64,000 nucleotides of DNA from Solibacillus silvestris_B (lineage in GTDB: Bacteria > Bacillota > Bacilli > Bacillales_A > Planococcaceae): contig NZ_JBQCJW010000015.1 in assembly GCF_051967575.1 (NCBI RefSeq), positions 1 to 64,000 of the forward strand. The letters run 5' to 3'. Made by a program: the position numbers and the translations under genes. The notes under the pieces are model-generated. The model did no database searches. It had not been told where the DNA came from and worked only from the letters and a program-made list of their open reading frames with translations. Numbering within the stretch: the stretch's first letter is position 1; each line of letters starts with the position of its first letter. This document shows positions 58,034-64,000 of this stretch, in pieces.

Positions 58034-59128
58034 ATGGAAATTTTCAAGTACATGCAGAAATATGATTTTGAACAAGTTGTCTTTTGTCAAGATGAGGCAT
58101 CAGGGTTAAAAGCAGTAATTGCCATACATGATACGACATTAGGTCCTGCTCTAGGAGGTTCACGTATGTGGACTTATGCCTCAGAGGAAGCCGCAATTGA
58201 AGATGCACTTCGTCTAGCGCGCGGCATGACATATAAAAATGCTGCGGCAGGTTTAAACCTTGGCGGAGGGAAGACGGTTATTATCGGCGACCCGTTCAAA
58301 GATAAAAATGAAGAAATGTTCCGTGCGCTAGGGCGCTTTATTCAAGGGCTGAACGGTCGCTATATTACAGCAGAGGATGTAGGGACGACTGTTGCCGATA
58401 TGGACTTAATCCACGAAGAAACAAATTATGTGACAGGTATTTCGCCGGCATTCGGCAGCTCAGGCAATCCATCGCCAATCACTGCTTACGGTGTGTTTTT
58501 AGGAATGAAAGCAGCGGCAAAAGAAGCGTTTGGCGATGATTCTCTAGCAGGTCGTACAGTAGCGGTGCAGGGGCTAGGAAACGTTGCGTACACTTTATGC
58601 GAATATTTACATAAAGAAGGCGCAAAATTAGTTGTTACAGACATTAATCAACAAGCAATCGACCGTGTAGTGACGAATTTCGATGCGGTTGCTGTTGCAC
58701 CTGAAGCGATTTATGAGCAGGAAGCGGATATTTTCGCTCCATGTGCACTTGGAGCGATCATTAATGACGAAACAATTCCGAAATTAAAAGCGAAAGTAAT
58801 TGCAGGCTCTTCGAATAATCAGCTCGCTGAATCGAAACATGGTCAAGTTTTACATGAAATGGGCATTGTATATGCGCCGGACTATGTTATCAATGCAGGC
58901 GGAGTAATTAACGTGGCAGATGAATTATATGGCTACAACCGTGATCGTGCGATGAAGCGCGTCGAAACAATTTACACAAGTTTAGAGAAGATTTTCGCGA
59001 TTTCAAAACAGGAAGATATCCCGACATATTTAGCGGCGAACCGTTTAGCTGAAGAGCGTATTGCGCGTGTTGCGAAATCTCGCAGCCAATTTCTTCAAAA
59101 TGAAAAAAATATATTAAATGGACGTTAA
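58034..59128 (+). CDS. bcd: Leucine dehydrogenase
   Basis: 364 residues. Glu/Leu/Phe/Val dehydrogenase family: GPALGGSRMW, catalytic GMTYKNAAAGLNLGGGKTVI (Lys), ITAEDVGTTVADM and NAD-binding VAVQGLGNVAYTLCEYL. It oxidatively deaminates leucine, valine and isoleucine to the 2-oxo acids consumed by the Bkd complex. GGAGGAG precedes the ATG. First gene of the operon; in B. subtilis ptb precedes and buk follows, both missing here. Confidence 0.96.
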   Translation: MEIFKYMQKYDFEQVVFCQDEASGLKAVIAIHDTTLGPALGGSRMWTYASEEAAIEDALRLARGMTYKNAAAGLNLGGGKTVIIGDPFKDKNEEMFRALGRFIQGLNGRYITAEDVGTTVADMDLIHEETNYVTGISPAFGSSGNPSPITAYGVFLGMKAAAKEAFGDDSLAGRTVAVQGLGNVAYTLCEYLHKEGAKLVVTDINQQAIDRVVTNFDAVAVAPEAIYEQEADIFAPCALGAIINDETIPKLKAKVIAGSSNNQLAESKHGQVLHEMGIVYAPDYVINAGGVINVADELYGYNRDRAMKRVETIYTSLEKIFAISKQEDIPTYLAANRLAEERIARVAKSRSQFLQNEKNILNGR

Positions 59129-59157
59129 TTTGCAATCGGAAAAAAGGGGGGCTGGTT

Positions 59158-60567
59158 ATGGCGAAAGAATATGATGTCGTTATTTTAGGTGGTGGCACAG
59201 GCGGTTATGTCGCGGCGATTCGTGCCTCGCAACTAGGCTTGAAAACGGCGATCGTTGAAAAAAATAAGCTTGGGGGCACATGCCTGCATGCTGGCTGTAT
59301 TCCTACAAAGGCATTGCTCCGAAGCGCGGAAGTATATGTTCAATCAAAAAAAGCCATCGATTTCGGCGTGGAAGTAAATGATGTAAGCGTAAATTTTGAA
59401 CGTGTACAACAGCGAAAGTCAATCGTCGTAGATCAGCTTTATAAAGGTGTCCAACACTTGATGAAGAAAGGGCAAATCGATGTGTACAATGGCTTCGGCA
59501 GAATATTGGGACCGTCGATTTTCTCGCCGATGCCTGGCACGATTTCAGTCGAGATGAATGATGGCACTGAAAATGAAATGCTCGTTCCGAAAAATGTCAT
59601 TTTGGCGACAGGTTCACGACCAAGACATTTGGAAGGTTTAAAAGTCGATGGGGAAAAAATCTTTACATCAGATGAATTTTTAACGATTGAAAAACTGCCG
59701 AAGTCGGTCATTATTATCGGTGGAGGCGTCATCGGTGTAGAGTGGGCTTCGATGCTCGTTGATTTTGATGTCGAAGTGACGATTTTAGAGCTTGGTGACC
59801 GATTATTGCCTACAGAGGATGAGGCAATTTCGGCGGAGATGCTTAAATCATTGAAAAAGCGCGGTGTGAACATTCACGTGAATGTACAGCTTGATCCGTC
59901 TACAATTGATGCACAGGATCACGTTACGGTTCAATTAAACGATGAGAAAATTTCGGCAGAGGCATTGCTATTATCGATTGGAAGAGTTGCGAATACCGAA
60001 AATATAGGCATTGAAAACACTGAAATTGAAATCAAGAACGGTTTTATTTCTGTAAATGATAATTTCCAAACGAAAGAAAGTCATATATATGCTATAGGTG
60101 ACGTCATTGGCGGCATGCAATTAGCGCATGTTGCCTCACATGAAGGTATACATGCAGTCGAGCATATTGCAGGCGGGAATCCCGCACAGATCCATTATGC
60201 AAATATAGCGAGAGGGGTTTACAGTAATCCTGAAGTCGCGAGCACTGGTCTTACGGAACAGCAAGCCAAAAACAACGGCTATAAGACGATTGCGAAGACC
60301 TTCCCGTTTAAGGCAATTGGAAAAGCGATTGTTTATGGTGAAACAGAGGGCTTTGTTAAGGTAATTGCAGATGAAGAATCGAATGATATTGTCGGGGTGC
60401 ATCTAATTGGTCCGCATGCAACAGATTTGATTTCAGAAGCGGCGCTTGGCTTATTTTTAAATGCTTCATCATGGGAAGTCGGACAGATGGTGCATTTGCA
60501 TCCTTCATTGAGCGAGATTATTGGAGAAGCTGCATTGGCAATTGAAGGGAAAGCTATCCATTTCTAA
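59158..60567 (+). CDS. lpdV: Dihydrolipoyl dehydrogenase of the branched-chain complex
   Basis: 469 residues. FAD motif VVILGGGTGGYVAAIRASQLG, redox disulfide GGTCLHAGCIPTKALL (Cys44/Cys49 region), NAD motif VIIIGGGVIGVEWASML and C-terminal HLHPSLSEIIGEAAL with the catalytic His. It reoxidises dihydrolipoamide on BkdB (E3 component). AAAAGGGGGG precedes the ATG. Confidence 0.96.
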   Translation: MAKEYDVVILGGGTGGYVAAIRASQLGLKTAIVEKNKLGGTCLHAGCIPTKALLRSAEVYVQSKKAIDFGVEVNDVSVNFERVQQRKSIVVDQLYKGVQHLMKKGQIDVYNGFGRILGPSIFSPMPGTISVEMNDGTENEMLVPKNVILATGSRPRHLEGLKVDGEKIFTSDEFLTIEKLPKSVIIIGGGVIGVEWASMLVDFDVEVTILELGDRLLPTEDEAISAEMLKSLKKRGVNIHVNVQLDPSTIDAQDHVTVQLNDEKISAEALLLSIGRVANTENIGIENTEIEIKNGFISVNDNFQTKESHIYAIGDVIGGMQLAHVASHEGIHAVEHIAGGNPAQIHYANIARGVYSNPEVASTGLTEQQAKNNGYKTIAKTFPFKAIGKAIVYGETEGFVKVIADEESNDIVGVHLIGPHATDLISEAALGLFLNASSWEVGQMVHLHPSLSEIIGEAALAIEGKAIHF

Positions 60568-60586
60568 AAGTGAGCGGGGGGATTTT

Positions 60587-61597
60587 ATGACTGAAAAGAA
60601 CATAACACACGAGCAATTAGGTTTAACGGATGAAGACGTAATCAAAATGTATGAAACGATGCTAATGGCGCGCCGAATCGATGAGCGCATGTGGCTATTG
60701 AATCGTGCGGGCAAAATTCCGTTCGTTATATCGTGTCAAGGGCAAGAGGCGGCTCAAGTAGGTGCTGCCTTTGCGCTTGATCATACAAAGGATTATATTG
60801 CACCATATTATCGTGATATGGGGGTAGTGCTTCACTTCGGGATGACTGCGAAAGATTTAATGCTGTCCGCTTTTGCGAAGGCAGAGGACCCGAATTCGGG
60901 GGGCCGACAAATGCCGGGCCACTTCGGGCAAAAAGAAAACCGAATTCTTACGGGTTCTTCCCCTGTAACGACACAAGTGCCTCATGCAGTAGGTGTAGCG
61001 CTTGCAGGAAAAATGCAGCAAAAGGATTTTATTACATTTGTAACGCTTGGTGAAGGCTCGTCAAACCAGGGGGATTTCCATGAAGGGGCGAACTTTGCGG
61101 GTGTGCATAAATTGCCTGTCATCATCATGGTCGAAAACAACCAATATGCGATTTCCGTTCCGGTAGAGCGCCAGTTAGGCTGTGCGCAAGTATCGGACCG
61201 GGCGATTGGCTATGGGATGCCCGGTGTAACGGTAGATGGAAAAAACCCATTGGAAGTGTACAAAGTAGTAAAGGAAGCGGCAGATCGTGCACGCAGCGGT
61301 GAAGGTCCATCGTTAATCGAAACGGTTACTTTCCGTCTGACGGCGCATTCTTCCGATGATGACGATCGTCAATATCGTACAGCGGAAGATATTGCGGAAG
61401 GAAAAGCGAAAGACCCGATTTTGCTGTTTGAAGCGTATTTAAAGGAACGCGGTGTTGCCGATGATGCGCTATTTAAGCAAATTAACGATAAAATTATGGA
61501 AACTGTCAATGAAGCGACAGACTATGCAGAAAATGCAGCCTATGCCTCACCAGAACATGCATTGCGTTTTGTGTATGCGGAAGGAGAAGATGCGTAA
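60587..61597 (+). CDS. bkdAA: Branched-chain 2-oxo acid dehydrogenase E1 alpha
   Basis: 336 residues. Thiamine diphosphate enzyme: MLMARRIDERMWLLNRAGKIPFVISCQGQEA at the start, GEGSSNQGDFHEGANFAGVHKLPVIIMVENNQYAIS for the diphosphate site (GDGS-like, about residues 160-195), and the conserved HSSDDDDRQYR phosphorylation-loop-like segment. With BkdAB it decarboxylates branched 2-oxo acids to give acyl groups for iso/anteiso fatty acids. ATG at 60587 after GCGGGGGGA; stop overlaps bkdAB. Confidence 0.96.
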   Translation: MTEKNITHEQLGLTDEDVIKMYETMLMARRIDERMWLLNRAGKIPFVISCQGQEAAQVGAAFALDHTKDYIAPYYRDMGVVLHFGMTAKDLMLSAFAKAEDPNSGGRQMPGHFGQKENRILTGSSPVTTQVPHAVGVALAGKMQQKDFITFVTLGEGSSNQGDFHEGANFAGVHKLPVIIMVENNQYAISVPVERQLGCAQVSDRAIGYGMPGVTVDGKNPLEVYKVVKEAADRARSGEGPSLIETVTFRLTAHSSDDDDRQYRTAEDIAEGKAKDPILLFEAYLKERGVADDALFKQINDKIMETVNEATDYAENAAYASPEHALRFVYAEGEDA

Positions 61598-62584
61598 TGC
61601 CGGTAATTTCTTATATTGATGCGATTAACTTAGCGATGAAAGAAGAAATGGAGCGAGATGACCGTGTCTTCGTATTGGGTGAAGATGTTGGTTTAAAAGG
61701 CGGGGTATTTAAAGCGACGACTGGATTGTATGACCAATTTGGCGAAGCGCGCGTACTTGATACGCCATTAGCGGAAAGTGCGATTGCGGGTGTCGCGATC
61801 GGTGCAGCGATGTATGGCATGCGCCCGATTGCAGAAATGCAGTTTGCGGATTTTATTATGCCTGCGGTCAATCAAATCGTGTCGGAAGCGGCGAAAATCC
61901 GCTATCGTTCGAACAATGACTGGAGCTGTCCGTTAGTTGTCCGCGCTCCGTTCGGCGGGGGAATTCATGGTGCGCTTTACCATTCCCAATCGGTTGAAGC
62001 GATGTTTGCTGGTACACCTGGCTTAAAAATCGTCATTCCTTCGACACCATATGACGCGAAAGGATTATTGAAAGCGGCAATCCGTGATCCGGACCCAGTG
62101 CTGTTTTTCGAGCATAAGCGTGCATACCGCCTAATTAAAGGCGAAGTTCCGTCAGATGATTACACATTGCCGATCGGTAAGGCGGATGTGAAGCGCGAAG
62201 GTGATGATGTAACGGTCATTACGTACGGCTTGGCTGTTCACTTTGCATTGCAAGCGGCAGAGCGTCTGGCGAAAGATGGTATTGAAACTCATATTTTGGA
62301 TTTGCGCACAGTTAGTTTATCCGCTTGATCAAGAAGCGATCATTGAGGCGGCAAAGAAAACAGGGAAAATTCTACTCGTAACTGAGGATAATAAAGAAGG
62401 CAGCATTATGAGTGAAGTTGCAGCGATTATCGCAGAACACTGCTTATTTGATTTGGATGCGCCGATTAAGCGCCTTGCAGGTCCCGATGTTCCAGCAATG
62501 CCATACGCGCCGACAATGGAGAAGTTTTTCATGATTAATCCCGACAAAGTTGAAAGCGCCATTCGAGAACTAGCAGCATTTTAA
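61597..62584 (+). pseudogene. bkdAB: Branched-chain 2-oxo acid dehydrogenase E1 beta, broken by a 4-base duplication
   Basis: Two frames together make a complete E1 beta of about 327 residues. Frame one runs through the pyrimidine domain (AMKEEMERDDRVFVLGEDVG, FGGGIHGALYHSQSVEA) to ILDLRTV; frame two resumes with YPLDQEAIIEAAKKTGKILLVTEDNKEGS and ends at PYAPTMEK. The junction at 62310-62317 is AGTTAGTT; removing one AGTT restores DLRTVYPLD, the expected sequence. As read, translation stops at 62326-62328 with a 243-residue product lacking most of the C-terminal transketolase domain needed for E1 assembly. Real lesion or sequencing error is undecided; tandem duplication suggests replication slippage. 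Confidence 0.88.
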
Positions 62585-62645
62585 TATTGACAATTAACTT
62601 TGTACTATTTTTGCAAAGGCCTATTAGTTAAAGGGGGATTGTTAA

Positions 62646-63971
62646 ATGACAATTCAAAATATCGTAATGCCACAGCTTGGAGAAAGTGTAACAGAAGGTA
62701 AAATTGAGCGCTGGCTTGTCCAAGTTGGTGATAAAGTGAACAAATATGACCCGTTAGCGGAAGTGACAACGGATAAAGTAAATGCGGAAATCCCATCTTC
62801 TTTTGCAGGCGTCATAGCAGAACTCATCGCTTCGGAAGGGGATACATTACCAGTTGGAGCGATCGTATGCACGATTGAAGTGGAAGACTCAGAGCTGCCA
62901 GCCGCACCAGCGGAAAAAAGCTCGAATGTAAGCTCGGCGATACTAAATGCAGGGGTGCAGCGGAAAGAAGCGGAAACGGTTGTCAAAAAAGATGAGAAGC
63001 CGGTCCGCACCGAACGCAAACCAGGCAGATTTTCGCCGGCTGTTCTTGCATTGGCAGCAGAGCATGAAGTTGATTTGTCGCAAATTGAAGGCACAGGCGT
63101 AGGCAATCGCATTACGAGAAAAGATGTCGAAGCATATGTAGCGGCAGGCAAGCCTACAAGCCAGGCAATTTCGCATGATGAACAACCGACAGCGATTGTT
63201 GAGCCGCAGCGCGAAGCAACGTCACCGCCACCAGCTCCTCAAGCTAAAAACGAAATGGTTGCATCTACTGGGGATATCGAAATTCCAGTGACGCAAGTAC
63301 GTAAGGCAATCGCAAAAAATATGCTGCGCAGTACACATGAAATTCCGCATGCATGGATGATGATGGAAGTCGACGTTACGGAGCTTGTCGAATACCGGGA
63401 CAGCATTAAAGAGGAGTTCAAGAAAAAAGAAGGATTTAACTTAACATATTTTGCATTCTTCCTAAAAGCCGTTTCACAAGCATTAAAGGAATATCCAATC
63501 ATCAATTCAGTATGGGCGGAAGATAAAATTATTCAAAAGAAAGATATCAATTTATCAATTGCGGTTGCGACGGATGACGCATTATTCGTGCCGGTTATTA
63601 AAAATGTCGATGAAAAATCGATTAAAGGAATTGCAAAGGAAATTCATGAATATGCACATCTTGTCCGCAATGGAAAGCTGAAACTCGAGCATATGCAAGG
63701 CGGCACGTTTACGGTCAACAATACTGGTTCATTCGGTTCGGTTCAGTCGATGGGCATAATCAACCACCCGCAAGCCGCTATTCTGCAAGTGGAAAGCATT
63801 GTGAAAAGGCCTGTAATAGTACAGGGTAATATGATTGCGCCAAGATCAATGGTAAATTTATGTTTATCATTAGATCACCGAATTTTGGATGGCATGATTT
63901 GCGGCAAATTCCTATCCCGCGTGAAAGAAATTCTCGAAAATGTCGATAAACAAAAGATGTCAGTCTACTAA
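62646..63971 (+). CDS. bkdB: Branched-chain 2-oxo acid dehydrogenase E2 (dihydrolipoamide acyltransferase)
   Basis: 441 residues: one lipoyl domain (residues 1-77, lipoylated Lys in TTDKVNAEI), a peripheral-subunit binding domain (PGRFSPAVLALAAEHEVDLSQIEGTGVGNRITRKDV, about 120-155) and the acyltransferase domain with catalytic DHRILDG near 418-424. Transfers branched acyl groups to CoA and forms the core of the complex. AAAGGGGGA precedes the ATG; 61 bases separate it from bkdAB. Complete inside the window. Confidence 0.97.
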   Translation: MTIQNIVMPQLGESVTEGKIERWLVQVGDKVNKYDPLAEVTTDKVNAEIPSSFAGVIAELIASEGDTLPVGAIVCTIEVEDSELPAAPAEKSSNVSSAILNAGVQRKEAETVVKKDEKPVRTERKPGRFSPAVLALAAEHEVDLSQIEGTGVGNRITRKDVEAYVAAGKPTSQAISHDEQPTAIVEPQREATSPPPAPQAKNEMVASTGDIEIPVTQVRKAIAKNMLRSTHEIPHAWMMMEVDVTELVEYRDSIKEEFKKKEGFNLTYFAFFLKAVSQALKEYPIINSVWAEDKIIQKKDINLSIAVATDDALFVPVIKNVDEKSIKGIAKEIHEYAHLVRNGKLKLEHMQGGTFTVNNTGSFGSVQSMGIINHPQAAILQVESIVKRPVIVQGNMIAPRSMVNLCLSLDHRILDGMICGKFLSRVKEILENVDKQKMSVY

Positions 63972-64000
63972 AACTACCGCGAAAGCCTGTAAAATAAGGC

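Noticed and set aside
1..64000. CRISPR arrays, tRNA or rRNA genes, complete insertion sequences, prophage
   Set aside because: No regularly spaced repeats, cloverleaf-like segments, transposase or phage structural genes were seen in the window.

Overview
The window is a chromosome segment of an AT-rich, endospore-forming Gram-positive bacterium of the order Bacillales. Protein resemblance and gene order point to the Solibacillus/Lysinibacillus branch (Planococcaceae/Caryophanaceae), but the species call is an inference. No rRNA, tRNA, CRISPR array, prophage or complete insertion sequence was seen. Much of the window follows one syntenic block known from Bacillus subtilis (yqhQ-yqhR-aroQ-yqhT-efp-spoIIIA-accBC-yqhY-nusB-folD-xseAB-ispA-dxs-tlyA-argR-recN-spoIVB-spo0A-yqiK-yqzF-bkd), interrupted by accessory inserts.

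Layout. 0.3-5 kb: a CPBP membrane protease and a heterodimeric ABC exporter. 5-8.7 kb: yqhQ, yqhR, aroQ, yqhT, efp. 8.9-12.6 kb: a flavin nitronate monooxygenase/FabK-like gene sits where spoIIIAA and spoIIIAB would be expected, followed by a shortened spoIIIA operon (AC, AD, N-terminally short AE, a 44-residue AF, short AG, AH). 12.8-14.7 kb: accBC. 15.2-20 kb: a persulfide/sulfite detoxification island (rhodaneses, TusA, DsrE, persulfide dioxygenase, TauE exporter, thioredoxin-like protein). 20.1-23.3 kb: the copper island csoR-copZ-copA. These two islands carry seven CsoR-family operators of two distinct spacings. 23.4-30.4 kb: a small nitrite/sulfite-reductase-like Fe-S protein, a purine permease, a polysaccharide deacetylase plus LytH peptidase, a VanW lipoprotein and an MscS channel. 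30.5-42.5 kb: yqhY, glpDFK, nusB, folD, xseAB, ispA, dxs and a frameshifted tlyA. 42.8-49.6 kb: a five-gene exopolysaccharide locus like B. subtilis ydaJKLMN, including a degenerate GGDEF protein with an intact RxxD site. 49.8-57.6 kb: argR, recN, spoIVB, spo0A, an orphan secreted protein, a FapA-like protein, a glycerophosphodiesterase and yqzF. 58-64 kb: the branched-chain keto-acid operon bcd-lpdV-bkdAA-bkdAB-bkdB, with bkdAB broken by a 4-base tandem duplication.

How it fits together. The sporulation genes (spoIIIA, spoIVB, spo0A, lytH) indicate a spore former, yet several sporulation proteins are much shorter than their B. subtilis counterparts and two are missing from their usual place. 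The sulfur and copper islands are adjacent and use related but distinguishable operators. The yda-like locus is a candidate c-di-GMP-gated polysaccharide machine. The two frameshifts (tlyA, bkdAB) are either assembly errors or real lesions and should be checked against reads. All protein lengths for other species and all family assignments come from memory; no database search was run.
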